This document shows, piece by piece, positions 1 to 11,820 of a stretch of DNA of 64,000 bases. Positions within the stretch are counted from its first letter, which is position 1. The number at the start of each line of letters is the position of its first letter. Source of the stretch: Cyathus striatus (taxonomy: Eukaryota > Basidiomycota > Agaricomycetes > Agaricales > Nidulariaceae); NCBI GenBank assembly GCA_025738555.1, contig JAOVFP010000012.1, positions 2,170,001 to 2,234,000 on the forward strand. The letters run 5' to 3'. The position numbers and the translations under genes are program-made. The notes beneath the pieces are model-generated. The model searched no databases. It worked only from the letters and a program-made list of their open reading frames with translations, and was not told where the DNA came from.

Positions 1-13
1 CACGCGCGTCACG

Positions 14-400
14 TTGGTCACATATATTCCCGCGCCTCGTGTTTTTCCCGCGCATCACATCTGTCACGTACTTCGCGCGTCACGTTCGTCACACATATTC
101 CCGCGCATCGCATTTGTCACATACTTCACGCGCATCACGTTGGTCACATATATTCCCGCGCCTCGTGTTTTTCCCGCGCATCACATCTGTCACGTACTTC
201 ACGCGCGTCACGTTTGTCACACATATTCCCGCGCTTCGTATTTGTCACATATTTCCTGCGTGTCACATCCGTCACATATATTCCCGTGCTTCGCATTTGT
301 CACATACTTCTTGCGTGTCACATCCGTCACATATATTCCCGCGCTGACCAACGTGACATGCGGGAAGTACGTGACAAATGCGAAGCGCAGATCAACTAGT
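14..400. repeat. TGTCAC-type minisatellite (GC-rich variant)
   Basis: Imperfect tandem units combine TTTGTCACGTACTTC-like and ACATATATTCCCGCGC-like blocks, with TGTCAC recurring every 20-40 bases. The last part (about 340-405) is in inverted orientation and ends in GCGCAGATCAACTAGTAAT. The same end, inverted, occurs near 31460-31480 and 33350-33370. Open frames across it only reflect repeat length and are not genes. Confidence 0.85.
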
Positions 401-409
401 AATCAGTAA

Positions 410-940
410 TAGCAATACATAAATGAGTGCCAATGATCACCTCCTAATATTCATTAAATGATCACTTTTGAGTGCCCTCATTCTATACTAATACTATCCC
501 CTAGTAATAAACCATAATACATAAATGAGTGCCAATGATCACCTCCTAATGCTCTCAAAATGATCACTTTTGAGTGCCTCCATACTATACTAATATAATT
601 CCCTAGTAATCAACAACAATACATAAATGAGTGCCAATGATCACCTTCTAATATTCTTAAAATGATCACTTTTGAGTGTCCCCATACTATACTAATATAA
701 TCCCCTAGCAGTCAATACCAATACATAAATAGTGCCAATGATCACCTTCTAATATTCTTCAAATGATCACTTTTGAGTGCCTCCATACTATACTACTAGT
801 AATCAACAACAATACATAAATGAGTGCCAATGATCACCTTCTAATATTCTTAAAATGATCACTTTTGAGTGTCCTCATACTATACTAATATAATCCCCTA
901 GTTGTCAATACCAATACATAAATGAGTGCCAATGATCACC
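410..940. repeat. Tandem repeat, about 100-bp unit, five to six copies
   Basis: The block ACATAAATGAGTGCCAATGA recurs near 418, 520, 623, 720, 812 and 913. Each is followed by CAAATGATCACTTTTGAGTG and CATACTATACTAATATAATC-like sequence. Units differ by small substitutions and indels. No coding signal was seen. Confidence 0.85.
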
Positions 941-1104
941 ACTCCATTACATTTACTGAATATGCCTTATAAAAATGGCACTCATTTTTTTAGTGGAGAA
1001 TCAGGATCACTAGCACTCATTTTTCCTGAGCAATTTGCGATCAAATTGGCTGACACTTATGATCGCCTACGCTGAGAGGAGGGGAGGGGGATTCCGTGAT
1101 CGCC

Positions 1105-1625
1105 CACAATAAGAGGTGCCGTATTTGCCCATGCAAACTGAGCCCACGCTGAAGATTGGAAGAAATCGCCCACGCCGTCAAACGCCATGTGTGTTCGTCG
1201 ACATAGAATATCAGGTGCTGCTAAAAAAAAAACGCGCAAGATCAAATACAGACGAAAAAAAGAAAATGCTCACTATCAATCCCAATACTGCCAACACCCA
1301 ACGCCCAATGTCCAACGCTGTGCAACGGGGGCCAGAGGTAGTGCGTTGTCGAACTGAGGTTGTCCTACGCTGCGAAATGGGGACCAGAGGTGGTGGGTTG
1401 TCATCCTACGCGGCAGGGAAGGGGTCCATGATCGCCCATGCTAAGGAGCGCTGTATTCGCTCATGCACAATGAGTGCCGTATTCGCCCATGCAAACTAAG
1501 CCCACGCTGAAGATTGGAAGAAATCGCCCATGCCGTCAAACACCATGTGCATTCGTTGACATAGCATATCTGGTGCTGCTAAAAAAAACACGTGAGATCG
1601 AATAGAGACAAAAAAAGAAAAACTC
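1105..1625. repeat. Duplicated segment of about 165 bp
   Basis: Positions about 1105-1270 and 1460-1625 are diverged direct copies. Both contain CACGCTGAAGATTGGAAGAA, a CATAT/CAGGTGCTGCT block and an A-run, followed by short CCCAATGCCCAACG repeats. The intervening sequence is moderately GC-rich. Opposing open frames are short and look incidental. No gene recognised. Confidence 0.65.
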
Positions 1626-1937
1626 ACATCGATCCCATACTTTCCAGCCAATGCCCAATGCCCAATGCCCAACGCCCAACGTGCTTGAAGTACCAAACGG
1701 AAAGTTACATATCTCACAAGTGAGCAGAAAGGAAGGAGAGAGGAGGGAGGGGAGAGGAAGGGAGGGGAGGGGAATAAGAAGTGGGATATTGTTGCCGTTG
1801 CTCGGTGCAAGTAGCAAGTCCGGATTTGTCCAATGATTTGGTCACGTGAGAAATCAAATCGATACGCACAGACCATTAGCGCGCACAAACAACGACAATA
1901 AGATCTACACATATGCACGGACCATGTCACGTGATTT

Positions 1938-2225
1938 TCGTGCTGGGAGCGATTTCTCAGTAGATTCCCATTGGACTCCCTGAGATACCTCTCAGCATAA
2001 CCTCATTGGACTCTCTGAGAATCTCACTAATGGGAATTTAGTGAGAGTTTACTGAGATACAAAATTATATGTAATCTCACTGGACTCTCAGTAAATTCTC
2101 ACTGGACTCTCTCCACACTCTCAATACTCCCACTAAAATTAATACTAATTCTCACCAGAGTCTCAGAGACTCTCACTGGACTCTCACTGGACTCCAGTGA
2201 GACTGTGGGTCAGTGTAATGACCTC
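1938..2225. mobile_element. Fragment of a GGACTCC-repeat TIR element
   Basis: A run of degenerate CTCACTGGACTCTC units ends in GTGTAATGACCTC at 2225. The reverse complement of that end, GAGGTCATTACACT, matches the GAG-type terminus of the TIR family in this window (compare 4629 and 42355). The opposite terminus and a target duplication were not found, so this is probably a truncated member. Confidence 0.45.
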
Positions 2226-2469
2226 CAGTTACAGCACTTTAAACCATGCTGGTCCTTGTATTGTCCCCTCTGGATTGCTTTCTAATTCTCTTTGGCACTC
2301 ACAGTACTCAACAACATAGGCCATCTACACAGTATTACTGCTTTATTGAATATTCTCATTGCTTGGAGTTGTAACATTGCTTAGACTTCAAATACTGTTT
2401 AGACTACGAATATTGCTTACTATGAACATTGTTATAGCTTGGACTATCTTACTCAAGTATACCTTATTT

Positions 2470-2715
2470 TGTATTTTTATATTGGTGGAGTGAGTGGAGA
2501 ATGAGCATGACAAGCTGGCACAGAAGCTCAACTTCAGAAGCCCATTATCAGACATGTTGATGGAGGCCTTGGGGAGGAATGTCAACATGCACATGGAGTT
2601 AATAGGGATATTGAATAGGTTGATGACAACCATGTAGGTGGCAGAGGAGGGTACTTCAGTGGAGACTAATGAGTCCAGGAGTAATGAAGAGGAAGATGAG
2701 GAAGATGAGGAGTAA
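2470..2715 (+). pseudogene. Relic exon with acidic C-terminus
   Basis: On the plus strand a frame reads a leucine/methionine-rich helical stretch (LAQKLNFRSPLSDMLMEALG and onward), meets an in-frame TAG near 2635, and continues into a serine/glutamate segment ending EEEDEEDEE before TAA near 2715. The opposite-strand frame of 133 residues contains a poly-Ser run that is merely the antisense of this acidic tail. No family recognised. It may be a final exon of a decayed gene or mobile-element protein. Codon-like structure is the only support. Confidence 0.3.
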
Positions 2716-3040
2716 AGTACAGTAGAAGTATATAAATTGTATATACTTGTTTTGTGGACTTTAATGATTTTTTGATCCAAAAAGAACAAAAAGTAAGACT
2801 AAACAATAAAGCAGAGTAAGGAGAAACACCTTAGGAGAAAACCAATGCAACTCTGTACTTCCACTCTCAGCCCACCTTGTTAGGTATGCAAAGTGATGAG
2901 TCAGCTATGCTTATTAAACATAGTGGTCATCATGCAAGTGGTGTCCAGAGAAGCATCAATCTTCAGTCTTTGGTCAAGAAGATGAATATGGATGTACTAT
3001 AAAACTATAATGGAGAAACAGAGATGTAAGCAGAGAAAGT

Positions 3041-4628
3041 CTATGTAACAGCAGTAGAAGGATCAGGCTTATCAGGATAATAAGCATGAAAATACTGTAT
3101 CATTTCGACCGAATGTTCAGTCATGCGTCACGGAACCTCTCTGAACTGAACAAATTTCGCATTTGTCACGCGTCACAGTTGGGTTTGAACAAAGGTTCAG
3201 CAAAACAAAAATAGGTCTAAATTTCAAAAATTTCTCATGCATTTCGAGTTAGTGTACATGTAAATTAGATAGGGTGGATAAGTACTCTAATGCTCCAAGC
3301 ATTCAAAGAATACAAAGTATTTCTACATTTTTTCTGTAAGAATATCTCCTACTACCTCAATAGTAGTGCTCTGGCTCACCTAAAATGTTGAAAATGCGAA
3401 ATATAGGGGGATAATTGATGCTGCAGTTAGCTACAGCATTTTTAAGTGGAAGGTGTTCTTGTAATTTGTTATCATTGTTGTCTTGTTTGAGAAACTTTCA
3501 GATTGCGGTCCATTTTTTACACATTTCAAATTTTCAGTCATACCCACATTGAACAAATTTCATTGATGTCACGCACAAAACATCAGTCTGAACTGAACAA
3601 TGAACCAAAGTTTATTGTCACACCAAAAAATCTTGAACATTCGGTCGAAATGATACAGTATTCTACAAGCTCTGTAGCATGTTCTACTTCAGTGGCAGCT
3701 AGCCAAGTGAGTTCTTTGTCAGTTCCTTTATAACCAGTCCATTGGACTAAGTAATGAAGTGGACATTTCCTGAACTGGAGATGCAGCTTGGAGTTACAGA
3801 TCTCACTGATCTCAAACTCAATATCTCTGTCAATTTCCACAGGGGGAGGCAGAGGTATCTCTCAACCAGGGATAGTGTTTTCAACTGTGGGCTCAAGCAT
3901 AGAAACATGAAATACAGGGTGTACATCTCAGAAATTAGAAGGGAGTCTAAGAGTGCAGGAGTGGGTACCAGTTTCAGCAATGATCTTGAAAGGACTATAA
4001 TACTTTTCAGCTAATTTCTTGGAAGGGTGAGTGGTGTTGAAGAACTTAGCATGGACAAATGCATTAGTTCCAACTTTGAACTCTGGGGCAGGCAAACAAT
4101 AGCTGTCTGCTCCAACTTGATAACACTTTTGAGCAAGTGCTATTTCAGCCTTGAGGTTTTCATGAAGTTCCTGGAGGTCTACAGCATAGTCCCTAGCATG
4201 AACAGATGTATCATCACATTCAGGATAGACTGTAATCTGTGGATGATAGCCCTTATTGGAGAAGAAAGGAGTTGTATTAGTGGTCAAGCTCAGTATATTG
4301 TTGTATGTAAACTCAGCAATGGAAAGGAGATCAGTCTAATTGTCCTGCTGGTAATTGCAGTAAATGCAAAGGTACTGCTCTAAGACTTGGTTAATGCATT
4401 CAGTTTGTCCATCACCTTCTGGATGATATCTGGAGGTAAAGTGCAAGTTGATGTCAAGAACTTTATCCAGAGACCAGAAAAAGTGGAAGACAAACTCCAA
4501 ACTATGATCAGAGGTAATATGGCTGGGAACACCATGCTTAGAGAATATGTGCATGACAAAGAGCTTAGTGAGCTAGGTGGTGGTGATAGTGTTATGGCAA
4601 GGGATGAAGATAGCTTGCTTGCTAAGTT
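3041..4628 (-). pseudogene. Ty3/gypsy chromovirus relic (integrase and chromodomain)
   Basis: Minus-strand fragments match the 3' end of a chromovirus pol. 4336-4554 carries HIFSKHGVPSHITSD and [10 protein letters not shown], the second Asp region and the Glu region of the integrase core. 3928-4287 is the integrase C-terminal region (FSNKGYHP, SKKLAEKYYSPFKIIAETGTH). 3659-3840 is a chromodomain (YLVQWTGYKGTDKELTWL). The end of the protein, YYPDKPDPSTAVT then stop, lies at 3041-3090 beyond an inserted element. Frameshifts separate the parts, and reverse transcriptase and gag are absent. The 5' side is cut at 4628 by a small TIR element. It is clearly related to the intact element at 54285-61895 but diverged and AT-richer. 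Confidence 0.9.
3095..3658. mobile_element. TA-flanked MITE-like element, 564 bp
   Basis: Perfect 25-bp terminal inverted repeats begin CTGTATCATTTCGACCGAAT on both ends. The element is flanked by TA at 3093-3094 and 3659-3660, the target signature of Tc1/mariner-type elements. It sits inside the chromodomain of the gypsy relic. Taking the element and one TA away puts the two halves of the chromodomain tail back in one frame, in line with the intact copy downstream. It contains no transposase frame, so it is non-autonomous. Confidence 0.8.
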
Positions 4629-4719
4629 GAGGTCATTACACTCCTCCATGAAATCATGTAGACTCCATGTAGATTCCACCTGGACTCCACCTGATCTTGT
4701 GGAGGAGTGAGATATACAG
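4629..4719. mobile_element. 91-bp minimal TIR element or recombination remnant
   Basis: The left end is GAGGTCATTACACTCCTCC and the right end, reverse-complemented, is CTGTATATCTCACTCCTCC. Between them are only about 50 bases of GGACTCC-type subterminal repeat. Both termini of the window-wide TIR family are thus present almost back to back. The flanking 8-mers differ (GCTAAGTT and CATTTGTC), so it may be a recombination product rather than a simple insertion. Confidence 0.55.
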
Positions 4720-5059
4720 CATTTGTCTATGATTTTGCATCAGCCAATAGTGATAATTTTGTGACAGCCAAAATGTTTAGTCAATATTTAAAATAATTGA
4801 GATCAAATTTGAATGAATTTTGTGAATGGCAAAAAAGTTGGCAGCCAGGAGTGTGTGCCCAACTCTGATTCATATCCCTTCAGTCATCTACCTAATATCA
4901 GCATTGGCATTTCATGGTTTCACATACACCACATGTCCATCAATGTGAGCTCTTTACACTCCCCCCCCCCTTTCACGTGAATTTCATGTGAACTTCATGT
5001 GAATTTCAGGTGAACTTTTTGCATTATTTTTGCTGAATTTCAGTGAGAACACTGCTTGT

Positions 5060-5470
5060 GACATGTTGGAAAAGTGTCACATACCATAATCATCACATTT
5101 GCCATACTTTTTCCGAAATGTCACATTTCCCCACGCATGTCACATTTTTCTCACGCATGTCACGCTTTTTCCCACGCATGTCACACATGTCACGCTTTTC
5201 CAACATTTTCCAATATGTCACACTTTCACACATGTGTGACAAGTTCGATGACTGTAGGAAACATGTTACAACTGTGACAATAGCATCTAGATACAGCTTA
5301 GACACTCTGCATGCAGGATCATACTCATCATTTGATAAACATTGTCACACCCCAGCATCACACTCAACAAATGGTGTCACATTCAGCTCTGGGTGTCACA
5401 CGTCAAACTCAGCACATGGTGTCACACTCAGCCTTGGGTGTCACACTCAACATGCAGTATCACACTCAGC
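5060..5470. repeat. TGTCACA minisatellite inside E1
   Basis: CATGTCACGCTTTTTCCCA-like units fill 5060-5230, and TGTCACACTCAGC-like units fill 5340-5470. A link segment, GACAAGTTCGATGACTGTAG, recurs in related form at 46020 and 46130. The array is followed by GTGTAATGACCTC at 5484, another copy of the GAG-type terminus motif, so this array may itself be a further nested element whose left end I could not fix. Confidence 0.8.
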
Positions 5471-5527
5471 AGTGTAATGACCTCCAATTTTTCATGTGAA
5501 TTTCACTATATTTTCACCTTAATTTCA

Positions 5528-7179
5528 CAGTAATTTACGCTCCCCCACCAGTTTACATGGACTCCATATAACCTCCTCTTTTTTTAGGTGGACTCCACAT
5601 AAACTCTATATTGAGTCCACCTAAACTCCACATTGAGTCCATAATTTCCATATAAACTCCATGTGGAGTCAATCTTATCTTCATGTAAACTCCACATGTA
5701 CTCCACATTATCCTCCATGTAAAATTTATGTGGAGTCTATGTAGACATTATATAGATTTCATATAACACTGCATGTATCAATTGATATTAGCTGTTACAT
5801 TGCTTTGTTTTGCCATGTTTACATTTATATAACAGTTGTCACTGCTAATTACAGGTGTAATATAATCATAAATTATCGAATTTGTCACACAGTGTCACAG
5901 TTATCTTAGCACATTTAATTTTGTCTGTCATTGTCCCACCTTTGTGACAACATTACTACTGCAGTTATTATAGTGTTATAGTTGTCACACTTTTCATACA
6001 GTGTCATGCTCAATGTATGGTGTCACACTTGATGCATGGAGTCATGCTTGATGCACAGTGTCATGCTTGATACAAGATGTCACACTAACACATGGTGTCA
6101 CACTCAACACATGGTGTCACACTCAATGCATGGTGGTCACACTAACACATGGTGTCACACTTGACACATGGTGTCACACTTGACACATGGTGTCACACTT
6201 GACACATGGTGTCACACTTGACACATGGTGTCACACTTGACACATGGTGTCACACTTGACACATGGTGTCACACTTGACACATGGTGTCACACTTGACAC
6301 ATGGTGTCACACTCAACACATGGTATCACATTCAACACATGGTGTCACACTCAACACATGGTGTCACACTCAACACATGGTGTCACACTCAACACACAGT
6401 GTCATGCTTGATACATGGTGTCATGCTTGACACATGGTGTCACACTCAACACACAGTGTCACGCTTGACACATGGTGTCACACTCAACACACAGCGTCAC
6501 GCTTGACACATGGTGTCACACTCAACACACGGTGTCACACTTGACACATGGTGTCACACTCAACACACGGTGTCATGTTTGATACATGGTGTCACACTCA
6601 ACACACGGTGTCACGCTTGACACATGGTGTCACACTCAACACACCATGTCACACTCAACACACAGTGTCACACTCAACACATGGTGTCACACTCAACACA
6701 CAATGTCACACTCAACACATGGTGTCACACACAATGCATAGTGTCACACTTTATGCAGTGTCACACTCAATGTATAGTATCACATAATGTATAGTGTCAC
6801 ACTCAATGACAATATGTGACAAGTGTGACAATTGCTAACCTGTTGCAACTATAGTGACTGTGACAAATATAACACTGTAATACTATGAGTTACATAGTGT
6901 TACAGTTGTCACAGTCATTACACATGGAGTCTATGTGGAGTGTACCTGGATGTAATATGGAGAATCCATGTGGAGTTCTCCTAAACTCCGCGGACTCCAT
7001 GTGGAATTTAGTGATTTCATGTGGAGTCCACATGGAGTCCATGTAAAATCTGTCTACCTTTTAATGTCAATAACACATCACTCCACATATCCTCCATGTT
7101 GAGTCCACATAGGCTCCTGAAATTTTACAAGGAGTCCACATGGACTCCACGTAAATGTGTGGGGGACCGTAAAGTGCTC
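5528..7179. mobile_element. Non-autonomous TIR element E2 nested in E1
   Basis: The left end is CAGTAATTTACGCTCCCCCA and the right end, reverse-complemented, is GAGCACTTTACGGTCCCCCA. The exact 8-bp duplication TAATTTCA lies at 5520-5527 and 7180-7187. The order inward from each end is terminus, TGGACTCCATG-rich subterminal repeats, then a long TGTCACAC minisatellite. A nearly identical inverted copy begins at 63462. No coding region was seen. Confidence 0.82.
6010..6830. repeat. 19-bp TGTCACAC minisatellite, roughly 35-40 copies
   Basis: The main unit is TGTCACACTTGACACATGG or TGTCACACTCAACACATGG, almost uniformly 19 bp from about 6080 to 6770. The TTGACA variant makes each unit a palindrome of two half-sites, TGTCA-N4-TGACA. 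The array stays open in translation because three units make 57 bases. It is not a gene. Confidence 0.9.
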
Positions 7180-7399
7180 TAATTTCACCTAAAATACATG
7201 AAAGTTCATGAACCTATGCTTTTTGGAAAATATTTAAAATCCCATGAAGTTCATGTAATTTCATGTGAATTTCATGTGAATTTATATTGGATGGGTGGTT
7301 TTCATGTGGTTTTCATGTGAATTTCATGTGAATTTATGGTGAAAGGGGGGGGGAGTGTAAAGTACTGATCAATGTATGACATGTTCAATCCCAATGCAG

Positions 7400-8330
7400 G
7401 ACAAGTGGAATTGTGGGTGCATCAATATTAGCTTCAGTATCTTTAAAGCTAAGAGCACTGACCCATTAGGTTTCAGAGTCTTTACACATGCATTCAACAA
7501 TACCTTCTTCAGATCTTTCCTCCTCTGGTATTTTTTGACCACAGATACATACCTCCAGTATAGTTATGAGATCATTTCATTTGTGCTTGCAATTTATGTA
7601 TCCAAGAAGCTCTGGAACAGTTCTTGTATTTGTAGTGGTGTTAGTATGAGAGGGACTCTCAGCACATTACTCCTGTAAGCCTGTACATAGCCTGAGGCCT
7701 TTATAATATTGTGAGTTAACTCAGTATAAGTTTTTGGCAAGTTTATAAACTAATACTTACTGATTGCTCGTACTTGGTGTAGGTTCTTTCTTGATCAAGT
7801 TCAATTATGCTAGCTACTTCTCTTGCATGCATAACAATCTCATTTTTGTTGTTCACACCAGATGAATTCATGTTCAAATCATTGGTAGTAACCTGCATAT
7901 TTGTACATTGTGTATACATGCATGTGGTAGATGAGGAAGCTTTGAAGATGTAAAAGTGAATTTTAATCTGAATTGGGCATGGCACTTACTCATTTCTAGC
8001 TCTGATATCGTCATGAATGCACTAGCCTCACTCCATTCATAATTACTATCCACTGACCCTGAAAATGTAGACCTCTCATTGACTTCATCATATGGTGGTG
8101 GTTTGGTCTCTTCATTTTGTTCAATACCACTGTAATCATTGCTTGTATCCACTTCAGTATCAGATATTTCACTCAAAACCGTGTCAAGGTGCATGTTATC
8201 ATCACCATTAACACTTTGTACATTTATCAATGATTTAAACACAATTTGGGTGTTGGATGCTCACCATAATGCAAGCCTGATATGCAAAGCAAAGGCTTTC
8301 TTGAGTACTTCAACTTACACTGCTTCATAA
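7400..8330 (-). CDS. Possible multi-exon hypothetical gene
   Basis: The longest minus-strand exon candidate (about 7995-8242) is rich in Asp, Glu and Ser (SEISDTEVDTSNDYSG) and ends near a GTAAGTG donor. A second exon candidate (7743-7885) follows an acceptor ATATGCAG, contains EIVMHAREVASIIELDQERT, and ends at a GTAAGTATT donor. A third (about 7590-7690) would follow a CCTCAG acceptor. The intron signals and consistent strand suggest a real or recently decayed gene immediately outside element E1. I recognise no family. Exon limits are approximate and the start is not determined. Confidence 0.3.
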
Positions 8331-8429
8331 TCTGATGCTAAGCAGCCCATATAGTCCTCAACTGTTGCTCCCCTTCCTTGGAGATAATCCACAGGTATTC
8401 AACACTTGCAAATGTTGTGTTTGGTTGTT

Positions 8430-11400
8430 CCTCAATGAAATACAATCACATATTGTAATGCCCATAAACATTATATAATACTGTGGTTGGGGCCTAAAAG
8501 GGCAAAGAGGGTTGGTTACTAGGGAGTAATAGCTATGAAACTATGTAAAGGTCATTGCTTACTCTTGCTAACAGTCAAGCAAGTGCAAGTTTGGGGGAAT
8601 ATCTTCAGAATACATGAGGTAATTCTGGGCAAGGGAGGGATGAACACACTATAATATTTGCTTGTAATCTATAACACTGTCATATACCATATCACCTACC
8701 TCTGGACTCCTAGTCCCTTACTCTGCATTTCCCTCTGTTACTCTGAACTTTGATTACATTTTGATTATTACACATTGCTTACTGTACATAGATTACTCTT
8801 GTTTTCTTTTCTTTCATTCTACTGAGCTATTCCCTTAGTAATGTAGTATACATCACATAGTGAGTCACTTATCATTCTTAAGTGTGCTACTATCAGTTTC
8901 AATTTACTCTGCCATATGTGCTCACTTCTATGACACATTTTATTATATATAATTAGTTATAGTCTTCATTCTACATATGCCTACCCTGACTATCCTTCTC
9001 TGCTGGCCCTGGCCAGTGGCCTTTACTTACTCCAAGTCTCCAGTATTTAAGTAGTACTTTATTTGTACTTAGACTTCAGTTTTGTATTGAACTACATCCT
9101 CACCCTTTTGTCTGACTTGAGTTTCACCTCTCATCTCTTGTCTTCTCTGAAGGGCTTGCCCTTACTCTGAAATCCAGGACTGGGAATCCCAGGGCCACAG
9201 CATATAAGCTGAAGCCAAAGTCCTACCCCCTGAGTTATTGTTCTCTGTCTTCATCTATTGCTCACCCCTCACTTCTCTGCAGTCACCCCTTCATACTCTG
9301 CTGCCAAGTCAGGCTAGGGGCACAGTCATGGCAAACACTTGTAATTACTACTAATAAAACTAAGCTTCTTGGAGGTTCTAGGAGGGCTTAGATCACACTG
9401 GGTTTTTTACACTTGGAAATTGAATAGATTGTTGTGAATATGCTAAGTAATACTAATAGTGGAAGAATTAGTACATGATTGCTTATTCTACATGAGCAGG
9501 TTTGTCAGCCTTATATACTACAGAAAAAGCAGAGTTCTTATATACTGTAAAGGTCCTGTACAGGTATAACATATGTCTAGATAGGGTAATTAACTATGAT
9601 GCCAGGAGGAAGGACATGTGCATTCAGAAGGTAAGGTCTGGATAGGAGAGCATTGGTCATATTGCCTCAAAGAATATGGGTGCATGAGATAATAGAGATG
9701 TGCTTATTGGCTGATGCATGTTCCTAAATGCCCAGTGTGTCATGAGCCTAAAGATAGAATCACTGGCATGTGTGGCTTCAGATCTATGGTCCATTCACTT
9801 CAATCAGCAGATTGGATTGAGATTTAATTCACAAGATGCCAAGGACTGATTTGGCTCAAGTCCAGAGTGATGGCAATGGTCATTGGCACTTGATGGGCAC
9901 TTTGATATGTCTGGCTTCTTTGCATGTGTGGTACCAGGGGAACTGTTCTGTGACATAGACATGTCATGTTACCATGTATTTATAGTATATCAAGTGCTGC
10001 TGGGGTTCTATATACATGCTTTTGTGCACATGTTTACGCACTGTGATGATGTAGATAGGTTTATTCTCAGATCAGGTGAGGATGGAGTCGAATGTGAATG
10101 TAGGTGCAGGGGTGGTGGGTTTGTGGTGTGCAGGCAAGACGAAAATGACATTTATGCTTGGGGACCATGTACTGGAGTTTTTTGAAGGGCACATACTATC
10201 ATCCTATCATTAGTTGTTAGCAAGGGATGTAAGAGAGAGGGGAAAAGCACACCAAATGGAAACCATATCCTCAGCATCAAATAACCCATCCAGGCTCAAC
10301 AGTCTGATAATCTGCCAGCATGTTCACCTTGCTAGTCACAGGCAACAAGCTAGAATTCTCTGCCCCTTTTCTTGGGGACACAGGTGTCCTAGGTCAATTC
10401 ATGCTCCCTCCCTTCATTGGCATACCTAGTATGGAAGGCTTTTCAACATGAAGAGATTTGGTTTGGTAGTCTTGCATGATTTGAGGGATAAGGGGGCTTT
10501 GTACTTCTTGTGTGTGGTGCTGAGGAGGCCACTCCTGCTACTGACACAGGAGAGGCAGTTAGAGAGTTGCTAGTGCTGGAGATGCTAGAGATGGAGCCAA
10601 GGCATGTGTGAGTAATGAATTGATGAAGGATGAGCCTGGTGTTCAGAGGGATTTAGAGGTTCTGTTGTTTAGTGGAGTGTTGGGGATCACTAGCATCATT
10701 GAGGATTTCTAGGTTGGTTTGTTAAGTTGGTTATGGTGTCTTGGTAAGAGTGAATGAGAGCTGTTGTCTGTGTGAGCTGTGGAAGCTTGTTTGTTAGATG
10801 TTTGAATGATATAAAACAGACACAGTAATACACCTAGCATACTTCTATCTACTATAAAACATTTATTTCCCTATTCTAAGTGTCATTTACAAACAGTATA
10901 ATATATCTGGGTTGTATTTAGTAGCTAAGGTAGAGGTCCCAGACTGTTAGCTAGCATGAGAACTATTCATACTAAAGAAACAATGAGGTCTGAGTTTATT
11001 CTCAATATTGATGGGAAATAGTTACAAGTAAGACTGAAGATTGATCTAAGCACACATCTATTCTAATAATAGGATATCAAAGCTATGTGATTGTGTCATA
11101 GGAAATGACATGAGCACTAGACCCACAGCAGTTGCCACTATCTAATCACACTGTACCAGTACTGTGCATCAGCATGCCATAGATGCCTAGCCTGGCCTGA
11201 GACCCAGCATTCCTGGCAGGCTTATTCAGTGGTTCCCACTCCACATATCAAAGTGCATGGCATCATGCCTCCATAGGGAGTGTTCTCCCTGCAGAATGAG
11301 TTATTGTCCTTCATTATCTTCTCATATGGATGCATTCTTGGCACTCATATGTTTGTATATCCATGATTTACTCTGGTCCATCCCAGACACTTATATCCAG

Positions 11401-11820
11401 TCTAAAAGTCTAATTTACAGCTTAGCTAATGTGCCATTACTGCTTTTGTATTAACTGTATGGTTTCTCTAGCCATAGTTTTGTAGGATATTTAATAGGTA
11501 GAGTTAAGTAGGATGAGGGCAGTCTCCTGTGCCCTGAGAAATATGAATAGGCAGTTCTGCCAGAGTATTTGTGTGAACTAGATATTCTGAGTGTAACAAG
11601 AGTCAAAGTCCTAAGTCTGTGCTAAGTCTGACATTAAGGAATGTGCATCAAACATGCATCAAAGTGTTCACTAAGCACACATTTCATTTTGAATGTTGGT
11701 CTTTGACACCTTTTCATTACTTTACTTTGCTGGGAAGCATTCTGCATCTGAGTCTTACCCACCAAGCACCCCTCAGTAACACTGTGAGAGGTGGCTTATA
11801 TAAGTTTACAATATAGTATG
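8430..11820. other. No recognised gene
   Basis: This stretch lacks a long or patterned reading frame on either strand and lacks tandem repeats of the kinds seen elsewhere. The 100-residue plus-strand frame at 9883-10185 has a cysteine-rich middle but no domain I recognise and no supporting exon signals. It may be decayed unique or mobile DNA. Confidence 0.5.

Larger units (their letters stand above)
4947..7367. mobile_element. Non-autonomous TIR element E1 with 8-bp TSD
   Basis: The left end is GAGCTCTTTACACTCCCCCC and the right end, reverse-complemented, is CAGTACTTTACACTCCCCCC. Both run into TTCATGTGAATTTCATGTGA-like subterminal repeats. The 8-bp duplication ATCAATGT is exact at 4939-4946 and 7368-7375. 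The interior holds a TGTCACA minisatellite (5060-5470) and a second, nested element (5528-7179). There is no open frame that looks like a gene. The termini match module A at 21902-28179, which suggests mobilisation by the same transposase. Confidence 0.8.

Noticed and set aside
6282..6787. Long open frames rich in VSHSTHGVTLNT repeats
   Set aside because: They translate a 19-bp satellite that stays open only because three units make a multiple of three. Similar frames appear in other phases and orientations.
6010..6830. CRISPR-like regular repeat
   Set aside because: There are no unique spacers, the units are head-to-tail, and the context is a eukaryotic transposon.
9883..10185. 100-residue plus-strand frame with CECRCRGGG
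   Set aside because: No domain, no exon signals, and length within chance expectation for this composition.
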